From: Acidobacteriota bacterium | GTDB lineage: Bacteria > Acidobacteriota > Holophagae > Thermotomaculales > Thermotomaculaceae | Length of the DNA: 14,777 nt | Assembly: GCA_003650445.1 (NCBI GenBank) | Contig: QMQE01000048.1 | Coordinates: 1-14,777, forward strand | Direction of reading: 5' to 3' | Shown here: in pieces, positions 1-6,983 of the stretch | Numbering within the stretch: the stretch's first letter is position 1 | How the letters are laid out: every line of letters begins with the position of its first letter | Notes under the pieces: model-generated | The model's input: only the letters and a program-made list of their open reading frames with translations | Database searches by the model: none | Told to the model about the DNA's origin: nothing | Translations under genes and position numbers: made by a program

Positions 1-23
1 AGAAAATAACCAGTCCCGGCCTT

Positions 24-57
24 TTGCTTAGCCTTGTCCGGCCTCAACCTGAACCTG
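24..57 (-). repeat. Degenerate GTTGAG-type repeat patch downstream of fimT
   Basis: On the minus strand this stretch reads AGGTTCAGGTTGAGG followed within a few bases by ACAAGGCTAAGC. Both pieces resemble the element between nadB and pilV, which contains GTTGAG hexamers and GCAAGGTTAAGC on the plus strand (6881-6892). The patch lies just past the fimT stop and hairpin, as the larger element lies just past the nadB stop. I infer two members of one dispersed intergenic repeat family; the match is short and imperfect. Confidence 0.35.
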
Positions 58-87
58 TTCCGGGAGGGCCAGATAGCCCTCCCGGAA
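58..87 (-). terminator. Perfect 12-bp stem-loop after fimT
   Basis: TTCCGGGAGGGC pairs perfectly with GCCCTCCCGGAA across a 6-nt loop, ten bases beyond the fimT stop codon. Its place at the end of the pilus cassette suggests a transcript 3' end or an RNA-stabilising hairpin. No T-run follows it on the minus strand, so it is not a textbook intrinsic terminator, and the operon could continue past the window edge. Confidence 0.45.
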
Positions 88-97
88 TGATTTTGTC

Positions 98-730
98 TTA
101 GAACAGTTCCCAGCCAGTTGAAGCATCAAAGCGAGCCTTCTTCAAAAGCCCTGTGCTGAAAATAATCAGCGCGTACTGACGCTCCCCAGAGGTGTCATTA
201 TCATCAATATCTCCCTGATGCATTATCAAAATGGCCGAAGCATTTCCGACACCGTTGATGAATCCGGTCTGCTGGATGGTAAGGCTCACGGCTGCCGCAA
301 GGATGGGAATGTTGTCGTTTGTACCATCGCCATCCACGTCAAGGCCGGTAATCGCCGTCGCCCCCTCCCGGGTACTGGAACGAAGTACCGTGTATTTTTC
401 AAAATGATAGTCCAGGTCTCCGGCCTGCCGCCCGGGGTCGGTACTTGTATTGCTGAATACAATTCGGTTCAATACGGTCCCGTTCTGTGTGAATGTGATA
501 CTTTTGTCCCCGGCATTGTATGCCACGGAAATTTCACCATTTTGAATAATGGCCCGGCTCCTCGCCGCAGTAAAACCATCATAGAGATCGGATAAGCCCT
601 GTTTCACCCGAGTCGAGCGCATGGCGGTGCGGTAAGAAAACGCCGCAACCCCCATGACAATGGCAAGTATCGCAATCACCACCAGCAGCTCGATCAATGA
701 ATATCCTGCTTCTTTGTGGCGTCTGCTCAT
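98..730 (-). CDS. fimT: FimT/GspH-type type IV pilus minor pseudopilin
   Basis: Encodes a 210-residue minor pseudopilin, probably part of the complex that primes type IV pilus assembly and sits under the tip adhesin. The short leader MSRRHKEAG ends in the prepilin peptidase site, giving a mature protein starting YSLIE with Glu at +5, followed by a hydrophobic helix (residues about 10-32) and a globular beta-rich domain. An acidic loop DVDGDGTND (residues 131-139) looks like an EF-hand-type calcium site. The ATG at 730 overlaps the pilY1 stop as ATGA, indicating translational coupling; an in-frame ATG at 742 would add four residues and cannot be excluded. The gene is last in the pilVWXY1 cassette, whereas in Pseudomonas the fimT/fimU genes come first. 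Naming is uncertain between FimT, FimU and GspH; the pseudopilin assignment is firm. Confidence 0.85.
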   Translation of the reverse strand: MSRRHKEAGYSLIELLVVIAILAIVMGVAAFSYRTAMRSTRVKQGLSDLYDGFTAARSRAIIQNGEISVAYNAGDKSITFTQNGTVLNRIVFSNTSTDPGRQAGDLDYHFEKYTVLRSSTREGATAITGLDVDGDGTNDNIPILAAAVSLTIQQTGFINGVGNASAILIMHQGDIDDNDTSGERQYALIIFSTGLLKKARFDASTGWELF

Positions 731-3700
731 TTCGTGTACCATCCGCCGCTTTTCCCAAGTGTCTGGGCATCCACGTCCTGGCTGGCAGAACCGGTACCAA
801 GGCCCTCGCCCTGGGCATTTACCACACGAACCGGGCCGCTTGGTGTGTTGAGCCAGATATCGCCCGCTTCACTTTCAAAGGGGCTTCCGGGCTTTCCTTC
901 GCCCACAAGATTGGCACCGTTGTCGTCTCCTTCCTCATCGGCTATAAACATGGATGCCAGGCCAAAGATATAAAGGTTCGATTCACCAAGGGAACAGTAG
1001 TTCCCCTGCTGCGGGTAGCGGTAAGTCAGGTAGAGTGTTGTGGTGTATGCCAGTTCATTTAGTGTATACCCGGTAATAATCGGACTGGTAAACAATGTTT
1101 CCCGAACCGGCAATTGGTAAAAATAGCCTTTGTCGTCCGGCCCCATCACATCATCCCGGCCAACCACAGTGTTTACACCATTGGCTGATTCAAATGCATT
1201 CATGTCCACCATATCCGAAGGGGTGTAAACCGGTGCAGGATGCTGGTCATAGCCGGCATCATCTTTCACCGTGTAGAGTACAGAGTCATCTACAACGCTA
1301 CCGCCAGCTTCTGAACCCATCTCTCCGGTGGAAATCCAGACCACCCCGTTGGAATCGAGAAGCAGTGCCGGGGTATCAAAGATGGTGGTCCCATACATGG
1401 ATTGAAAAATTTTGTCCATATGGCTGTTGCCAAGGGAATTAATTCCGTTCATATCAGGTACATAGCGCCACAATCCGCCCTTTGTATCACCGAAGTATAC
1501 CGCGTACACCGTATTGTCGGATCCGACCAACGCCCCCGGAGAACACATGATGCTGCGGCCGGAGTCAATCTGCTTACTGTCCAGCATTTCCCCATTGCTC
1601 AAATCCACCGCATACAGAGTGCTGCCGCTACCACCATATCCGGGATAACCGGAGCCAAAGTAGCCCACAAAGTTGTCCTTGTCATAACGGGTATAGGACG
1701 GAGTGGACCAGGTTTCACCCATATCGCTGAATTGTGAACTGGATGCCGTGGACCAGAGATACAGGTCATTACCATTGTCAATTGTATATGCCAGATTGAT
1801 CCGAGAGGGGTTATCCATGGCATCATCCGGTGTTTCCGAGTCATCTCCGGGATAAAAATTCCCATCACTGTTGAACCCTCTGATTTCCGGTTCCGTCACA
1901 TTCAAAGAGGTATAGGCATTTCCACCACCGCCCTCACCAATGGTCAATACCGTCATCCAATTTCCCTGACTGTCCTTGATGTCGGTGTACCGGGGAGAAC
2001 TGGCAAGGTAGTAGTAATGCGGTTTCCGCCCCAGCGGGTCCGTACTGGCACCCTTGGGATCCGGTTGTCCGGACAAATCCCCTGTCAACTTGTACTGGTT
2101 GAAGATGTTCATCAGCCTCGGAAACAAATCATAGGGTATAAATGCCCAGAGCTCGTCCCCGGTATGGGCATCAAGACAATGAAGCATACCGTCGTTGGCA
2201 CCGATATAAATAACTTTTTCCCGATCTTTATGCGCATTCACAAAAGCATTGTAGGTGTCATCCGGGTAATGAGAATCCGGCGCCCCGATGATGGCCGGAG
2301 TAGAGTAGGTGGAATCCCCCATGGTCTTGGTCTGAAGAAAGTCAATGAATTCAACTGCTTCCGAATTTTTCTCAATTCCGGTTCGATCCTTTACAAAGCT
2401 AATGAGCTGATGAGAGGGCTTGTAGCGATGTTTCTGATGCCGATAAGAATACGCGTTCAGGTACACAAGTGAACTGCCATTACTTGCCGAATCCGGTGTC
2501 ACAATGCAGCGGAAAGATTCCCGGAATGGAACCTTCGCTGACGTACTCCCTACATAGTTAGCCTCTGTGGGATCCGGTGTGATGTAGGCCTTGATATGGT
2601 CAATTCGTTCGTCAATGGTTCCCCGGCGATTCACCGGTTCCGATGACAAGGGCTGCCCCTGGTCATCCCGTAAAGTTTCCGACCAGTCAGACACATCCCA
2701 GATGGGCCGGTACTGTGCGTTCCCGAGAAGGGTCCCATCCGGCTTCAAAATGCCGTAAGCACGCAGATGACCCTTGAAGCCATCTCCATTGGAATAGGTG
2801 AAAAAGCTCTGAATAATCGCATCTTCCACACGATCCTGCCAGACGAGATAGGGGCTGCCGTTGCTGTCCTTCTTGTTCTGGAGATCCGGATTCAGTTTCA
2901 CCGGAATTACCTGCGTCTCACCGGTAAAGGTCTGTGTACTGGCGTGAGCAATGGCATCTTTGAACACCTGAAGGAGTTCTTCCGAGCTATTGGGGGCATA
3001 GGCCTGATTCCCGTTGGAAGGATCATTATCCGCATCGGTATGCCCCGCAGTAGCATAACCATTCAACGTACTGGAGTTGGTACCCATCGCGAATCCGATA
3101 ATATAGGTTTTGGTACCCACAGTATCCCCATTGGCACTGGTAACACTGTGTGCATTGTATATATCCCCAATTCGGTTCTCGACATAAGTACTTCCACAAC
3201 TACCGGAGGTACAGTATCCATCTGTCAAGAAAATAACTGAGTAATTCCGGCAGGAAGTACTGGGATCCGAAGATGAAGAAGATGCAGAAGCAACATAGGC
3301 GGCAATATCCCGCATGCAATACCCGATGGGTGTGCCACCACGGGCCATCAGTTCCCTTGTATAAGTCGGACTACCATACTCTCCGTTACCGGTGAAATAA
3401 TTACCGCCCACTGCGTTAAAATTGACCCAGTCCAGCAACTCATTGTGATTGGACATGGTATCAAGGGGATCGGACGGCCAGTCTACCAGGTTCTTGAATC
3501 CGCCATTGCTGGTAGACATAAGCCAAACATGCCGATAGCCGGTCAGGATGTTTCCTTCTCCATCCACCACACCATGCCGGTTGTTGTACCAGCGTGAACC
3601 ATAGCTGCCCAACGCCAGACGTGCATTTGTCGTGGAATTAATCAGTCGCTGCAACACGACCTTCAGAATCGTCATCTTGGAAAGCTTTGGTTGAAAGTGG

Positions 3701-4395
3701 AGAAAAGCATCGCTTAGAATCGCTCCGTTGCCACCTGTATCTTTCGCTGTAATCCTCCATGTCCCCTTTTTGTCCAGTTTGTAGAAATCCGTAAACGCGT
3801 AACGCACACGGTAACGCAGATAGTTGACACCATTAATTCTAGTCCAGTCCTGGTGTCCTGAATCACCAGTCGACTGCCTTATTTTGTACCAGTGATTTTT
3901 TGGATTAATCGTCCGGCTTTTCCCGTCTTTACTCAACGTAAACGTAATGCTTGTATTGTCCGCCACTTTTGACTGTGGAATCCAGACATCCACAGCCAAT
4001 ACCACATCCTCCACCGTACCTGTATCTGTAACTGCTATGCTTGTTGATATGTCACTATATCCAAGAGTAGCATTAATTCCTGTTTTCCAGTATGGCCATT
4101 GTGCTGGCTTGGGGTCATATCGGTGGTTAATCCCGGGGAAATTGAAGTGCCAGAAATCGCCCACAGTGGCCCGTGAATAGCCGTCGTCAATATTTTGACG
4201 AGTCCTCATGTCATACAGATAACTGCCGTCCACATCCCTAGCCATAGACCCGGAATTATCCACAGAAATGAGGATATTCGGTGGGACATCCCGCTTGAAT
4301 ACATCCATGGGGTCATAGATTTTTTCGTCGGCCCATGCGCTCGCCGCCAGGCCCAGTATCAGAAACATCAAAACTGTTTTTATTTCTTTTCTCAT
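727..4395 (-). CDS. pilY1: PilY1-type type IV pilus tip adhesin with von Willebrand A domain
   Basis: Encodes 1222 residues, about the usual length for PilY1, the large tip-located protein of type IVa pili that mediates adhesion and surface sensing. A signal peptide (residues 1-22, ASAWA then DEK) directs export. An N-terminal von Willebrand A region has a MIDAS-like DNSGSM at 46-51, RGGTPIG near 351 and FLTDG near 390. The C-terminal half has the PilY1 beta-propeller hallmark IYIGANDGMLHCLD (near 727) followed by GDELWAFIPYDLFPR, and later GDTKGGLWRY. The usual Asp-rich calcium loop expected just before that last blade motif is not evident here. The gene has a strong AAAGGAGG site, begins 15 nt after pilX and overlaps fimT by 4 nt. 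Many antisense open frames inside it are shadows. Substrate or receptor cannot be deduced. Confidence 0.93.
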   Translation of the reverse strand: MRKEIKTVLMFLILGLAASAWADEKIYDPMDVFKRDVPPNILISVDNSGSMARDVDGSYLYDMRTRQNIDDGYSRATVGDFWHFNFPGINHRYDPKPAQWPYWKTGINATLGYSDISTSIAVTDTGTVEDVVLAVDVWIPQSKVADNTSITFTLSKDGKSRTINPKNHWYKIRQSTGDSGHQDWTRINGVNYLRYRVRYAFTDFYKLDKKGTWRITAKDTGGNGAILSDAFLHFQPKLSKMTILKVVLQRLINSTTNARLALGSYGSRWYNNRHGVVDGEGNILTGYRHVWLMSTSNGGFKNLVDWPSDPLDTMSNHNELLDWVNFNAVGGNYFTGNGEYGSPTYTRELMARGGTPIGYCMRDIAAYVASASSSSSDPSTSCRNYSVIFLTDGYCTSGSCGSTYVENRIGDIYNAHSVTSANGDTVGTKTYIIGFAMGTNSSTLNGYATAGHTDADNDPSNGNQAYAPNSSEELLQVFKDAIAHASTQTFTGETQVIPVKLNPDLQNKKDSNGSPYLVWQDRVEDAIIQSFFTYSNGDGFKGHLRAYGILKPDGTLLGNAQYRPIWDVSDWSETLRDDQGQPLSSEPVNRRGTIDERIDHIKAYITPDPTEANYVGSTSAKVPFRESFRCIVTPDSASNGSSLVYLNAYSYRHQKHRYKPSHQLISFVKDRTGIEKNSEAVEFIDFLQTKTMGDSTYSTPAIIGAPDSHYPDDTYNAFVNAHKDREKVIYIGANDGMLHCLDAHTGDELWAFIPYDLFPRLMNIFNQYKLTGDLSGQPDPKGASTDPLGRKPHYYYLASSPRYTDIKDSQGNWMTVLTIGEGGGGNAYTSLNVTEPEIRGFNSDGNFYPGDDSETPDDAMDNPSRINLAYTIDNGNDLYLWSTASSSQFSDMGETWSTPSYTRYDKDNFVGYFGSGYPGYGGSGSTLYAVDLSNGEMLDSKQIDSGRSIMCSPGALVGSDNTVYAVYFGDTKGGLWRYVPDMNGINSLGNSHMDKIFQSMYGTTIFDTPALLLDSNGVVWISTGEMGSEAGGSVVDDSVLYTVKDDAGYDQHPAPVYTPSDMVDMNAFESANGVNTVVGRDDVMGPDDKGYFYQLPVRETLFTSPIITGYTLNELAYTTTLYLTYRYPQQGNYCSLGESNLYIFGLASMFIADEEGDDNGANLVGEGKPGSPFESEAGDIWLNTPSGPVRVVNAQGEGLGTGSASQDVDAQTLGKSGGWYTK

Positions 4396-4410
4396 ATTGT
4401 CCTCCTTTCC

Positions 4411-5232
4411 TCAGTTCCCGTATCCGATGGGAGCCGTGCCCCCGGATACGTTGGAACGGGTGCCGCCGGCGGCACCGCCTTTCTGGGACGGGTTCCGGCC
4501 GCCGCCACTACTTAAATCGGTCCGAATCAATACCCGGACCAGCCGGGATGCCACAACCTGGGTTCCCTGGCGGATAATACCCCGGGATTCCACGAATACG
4601 GAATTATCCTGATTCTGGGAAAAATCAATGGTGGGCATCGCGTTGCAAACCCCGGCCCCACCATTATTCAATTCCCGGCAGTTGAGCATAACCCCGTTCA
4701 TCTGCTGAATCCTGTCATCACTGCCCGGCGAGGTGTTTGCCAGAATATCCTTAATTTTCTGGATATTCAAGTAAGCTCCCTGAAGATAATCCCCGGAAAG
4801 CGGTTTATTGCAGACCAGATCGTTGTCAATGATTCGCACATACCACTCTCCGGTCAAAGACTGGCCCCCCGGAAGGGTAATGGGCATTGTCCCTTTGTAC
4901 TGGGGATAAGTGCCATAGTAGCTGGCGTAAAGGCCGCTGCTTCCGGTAATCTGGCTGTAAAGGTTAAAATTCGGATCGTACAGCGTGGTTTTATTTGACG
5001 GGTCATAGAAAAGCTGGGCCGTAACGTTGGCAAAATTCAGAATCTGGCTTCGCACCCGTTCAAAACCGGCTTCTGCCACATTAAAGGCATTCTCCTGGAG
5101 CTTGTAGTTGGAACTAACCCTTGACCCCACACGGGAAGAATTCAAAAGCGACATGGCAATCACCGCACTGATCAGAAGGATCAGGATGGTGGTAATCAGC
5201 ACCGCGCCGCCTCTTTCACTATTTATTTTCAT
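4411..5232 (-). CDS. pilX: PilX-type minor pilin
   Basis: Encodes 273 residues with the PilX N-terminal pattern: short leader MKINSERG, then GAVLITTILILLISAV (hydrophobic helix about residues 9-30), then NYKLQENAFNVAEAGFERV, typical of PilX_N proteins. There is no Glu at +5 after the predicted cleavage site, recalling GspK-like tip pseudopilins. It probably joins PilV, PilW and PilY1 in the pilus priming complex at the inner membrane. The protein is clearly longer than Pseudomonas PilX (about 170-200 residues). It ends in a Gly/Ser/Asn-rich low-complexity tail of about 30 residues. Cysteines in NCREL and GVCNAM may form a disulfide. The start has GAGAGGTGAG just upstream and lies 18 nt after the pilW stop. 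Confidence 0.88.
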   Translation of the reverse strand: MKINSERGGAVLITTILILLISAVIAMSLLNSSRVGSRVSSNYKLQENAFNVAEAGFERVRSQILNFANVTAQLFYDPSNKTTLYDPNFNLYSQITGSSGLYASYYGTYPQYKGTMPITLPGGQSLTGEWYVRIIDNDLVCNKPLSGDYLQGAYLNIQKIKDILANTSPGSDDRIQQMNGVMLNCRELNNGGAGVCNAMPTIDFSQNQDNSVFVESRGIIRQGTQVVASRLVRVLIRTDLSSGGGRNPSQKGGAAGGTRSNVSGGTAPIGYGN

Positions 5233-5250
5233 ATCTCACCTCTCTATCCG

Positions 5251-6291
5251 TCAATTCAGCCGATTCCGCAGTTGAACCGTAAAAGAATAGATTCGGCGCC
5301 GTACATTCGTCGGCGCACCGCCATAAGTAATCCCGTCATCGGGGTCAATATCGGGCCGGGTCACATTGCTTACAAACCGTTCCGTTCGCTGGGAACGGGC
5401 CAGAAGGAAGCACCGAAGCACCAGCGCCTGGTTGATATTCGGATTGTTCGCAACCGGGTCATAAGTCCAGCTCCAATTGTCCACAATATTGTCTGCGTTG
5501 GTATCGTAACCAATCTGAATCTGGAAATCTTCCACATTGTCAAGGAGTGGCAATGCCGCAACCGTAGATGCTGTCGGGTTTTGCAAATCAAAATTGCCAT
5601 CTGCCATCCGCAAGACCCCGTTGGTATCCACAAAAAAAGTCAACGTACTCATGGCACTCTGGTCAATCATCATGGCGAGGCCCCCGGTATAATTGGCTCC
5701 CAGACCACCAGGTTCATTGTAAATGGATAATCCAGGTGAAAAATTCACTTTAGTATCATTTCCGGTACCACCGCCCCCCGTAGCTACCTCGTTGACGTGG
5801 GTAATTTCCACTAATGCGTATTGAGTCGTCCCCGGGTTCCAGACTAACAGCAGGTTCCCTACTGAGGTATTCTGATTATTTACAGTATTTACATCCACCG
5901 GGTTGGGCTGTTCCAACCTGAGGTTGGCCGCGGAGCCATTATAACTGTGGACAATCATTGCTTCACCCACATTTCCGTACATGCGAATCTGGATGGCATC
6001 CGCTCCATTCAGATAACTGGTGGAACTGATGGTAGCGGCATTGTTCAGGAATGCAATGGGGGGAATCGGAACATCCGCCGGCACGCCGCTCCCGGCGTTG
6101 GCCAGCTTTTCCTTCAGAAAACTAACCACAGCCTTGGAATTAAACTGCATCTGGCTGATTTCCTGCTGGGAGGAAAAAACATTAATAGAGCTCATGAATG
6201 CGGAATAAATCCCCGCCATAATTAAACCGCCCACCACCGTTGCAACGAGGAGTTCCACCAGGCTGAAGCCCTTTTCTCTTTGTCTGTTCAT
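5251..6291 (-). CDS. pilW: PilW-type minor pilin
   Basis: Encodes a 346-residue minor pilin. Leader MNRQREKG is followed by FSLVELLVATVVGGL, a class III prepilin cleavage site with Glu at +5 and the PilW-typical N-terminal helix. The globular part has a Gly-rich stretch TGGGGTGN (171-178) and an acidic loop DTNADNIVD (263-271) resembling a calcium-binding loop. The start at 6291 is chosen over an upstream in-frame ATG at 6513. It has GAGGAGG 5 nt upstream and places the cleavage motif at the N-terminus; the longer version would add 74 residues overlapping pilV with no pilin character. It begins 10 nt after the pilV stop, so it is co-transcribed and probably co-translated with it. Role by family: assembly of the pilus tip complex with PilV, PilX and PilY1. 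Confidence 0.9.
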   Translation of the reverse strand: MNRQREKGFSLVELLVATVVGGLIMAGIYSAFMSSINVFSSQQEISQMQFNSKAVVSFLKEKLANAGSGVPADVPIPPIAFLNNAATISSTSYLNGADAIQIRMYGNVGEAMIVHSYNGSAANLRLEQPNPVDVNTVNNQNTSVGNLLLVWNPGTTQYALVEITHVNEVATGGGGTGNDTKVNFSPGLSIYNEPGGLGANYTGGLAMMIDQSAMSTLTFFVDTNGVLRMADGNFDLQNPTASTVAALPLLDNVEDFQIQIGYDTNADNIVDNWSWTYDPVANNPNINQALVLRCFLLARSQRTERFVSNVTRPDIDPDDGITYGGAPTNVRRRIYSFTVQLRNRLN

Positions 6292-6301
6292 ACGCGCCTC
6301 C

Positions 6302-6718
6302 TCACGGTGTAATGATGGCATCGGAAGACACCATCCGGTTTGCCCCGGTACGGGCTTCTGTCCATCTGACTTCCACATGGACAATGGAAGGATTCCCTGT
6401 TCCCGGATTCGCCGGTGTACAGGTCCAGGTCCGGTTAAAAATAAAATTCGCCGCATCCGGTGGGTTCTGGTAATCCTCCACTGTCCTGCCCAGCATATCC
6501 AGCGGTCCGTCACTGCCGTTTACAAGGCCCGCTGACCCCACCGCATGAAGGTCTTCCAGCTGCTGCCCCACCAGCGATGTGGCGGCTGTAAAATTGTAAT
6601 TACTCTGGGTTGAACGGATTGAAACCAGTTGCGCCCCGGCCAGTGCAATCAGGCCAATGGAAAAAATGGTGGCCGCAATCAGGACTTCAATCAGTGAGAA
6701 CCCCTTTTCTTTATCCAT
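6302..6718 (-). CDS. pilV: PilV-type minor pilin
   Basis: Encodes 138 residues, first gene of the cassette. The leader MDKEKG is cut before FSLIEVLIAATIFSIGLIALAG, the usual PilV signature (Glu at +5, then the SIGLIALAG helix end). A small globular domain follows, with NYNFTAATSLVGQQLEDL and a single Cys-containing TWTCTP. The start at 6718 has GGGAGGGG a few bases upstream. An in-frame ATG at 6745 would coincide with the predicted sigma-54 transcription start, so it is unlikely. PilV is a minor pilin of the type IVa priming complex. Confidence 0.9.
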   Translation of the reverse strand: MDKEKGFSLIEVLIAATIFSIGLIALAGAQLVSIRSTQSNYNFTAATSLVGQQLEDLHAVGSAGLVNGSDGPLDMLGRTVEDYQNPPDAANFIFNRTWTCTPANPGTGNPSIVHVEVRWTEARTGANRMVSSDAIITP

Positions 6719-6754
6719 ATCCCCTCCCTTGAAATTTGTTTCCATCTATTATTT

Positions 6755-6771
6755 ATGCAAAAAACATACCG
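6755..6771 (-). promoter_or_regulatory. Sigma-54 (-24/-12) promoter of the pilV operon
   Basis: The minus strand reads CGGTATGTTTTTTGCAT. It contains GG (6770-6769), exactly ten bases, then GC (6758-6757), the invariant spacing of sigma-54 promoters. The TTGCA at the -12 side and the G five bases after GG also match the consensus TGGCACG-N4-TTGCW. The predicted transcription start is near 6745, giving a 5' leader of about 27 nt before pilV. Sigma-54/PilR control of pilus genes is established in Pseudomonas and Geobacter; here it is inferred from sequence alone. Confidence 0.72.
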
Positions 6772-6832
6772 GCTTTTTCAGGGAAATTCTACGCAATTTA
6801 TGTAGTTTTTACCCACGCATTCACTGAAAAAT

Positions 6833-6845
6833 GACAGGAAGACAG
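6833..6845 (-). promoter_or_regulatory. Candidate PilR-type activator site (two CTGTC boxes)
   Basis: On the minus strand two CTGTC boxes occur with an 8-bp period (6845-6841 and 6837-6833), about 88-100 bp upstream of the predicted sigma-54 start. This is the usual position for an enhancer-binding protein. Known PilR sites upstream of pilA contain TGTC cores. A further CTGTC lies at 6916-6912 inside a hairpin. The motif is short, so this is suggestive only. Confidence 0.35.
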
Positions 6846-6903
6846 GCAAAAGGCAAATAGAAGGGAAGGTTGAGTAGAAGGCAAGGTTAAGCCCAGAAAC
6901 AGA

Positions 6904-6937
6904 TGGGAAAAGACAGGGAATTGGTAATTCTCTGTCC
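6904..6937 (-). terminator. Inner hairpin with T-run after nadB
   Basis: On the minus strand GACAGAGAATT and AATTCCCTGTC form an 11-bp stem with one A/C mismatch and a 3-nt loop, directly followed by TTTTCCC. It lies about 47-72 nt beyond the nadB stop and upstream of the pilV promoter, so it could end the nadB transcript. The stem is AU-rich and the T-run short, so strength is doubtful. Confidence 0.4.
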
Positions 6938-6951
6938 TTTTCTCTTCCCCG

Positions 6952-6976
6952 CTCAACCTCAACCTCAACCTCAACC
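6952..6976. repeat. Tandem hexamer (CTCAAC)x4
   Basis: Four perfect head-to-tail copies of CTCAAC (GTTGAG on the minus strand), running into the right arm of the 32-bp inverted repeat. A 6-bp unit in non-coding DNA can vary in copy number by slippage. It begins 8 nt beyond the nadB stop, on the side towards pilV. Confidence 0.85.
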
Positions 6977-6983
6977 TTGCCTT

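Noticed and set aside
727..4395. Several plus-strand open frames of 77-157 codons inside pilY1
   Set aside because: They are antisense shadows of a clear long gene, with no ribosome sites and no recognisable domains.
6292..6513. In-frame upstream extension of pilW by 74 residues
   Set aside because: It overlaps pilV and has no pilin features. The ATG at 6291 has an ideal ribosome site and puts the prepilin cleavage motif at the N-terminus.
6952..6976. CRISPR-like array
   Set aside because: The repeat is a 6-bp tandem without spacers, and no cas genes are present.
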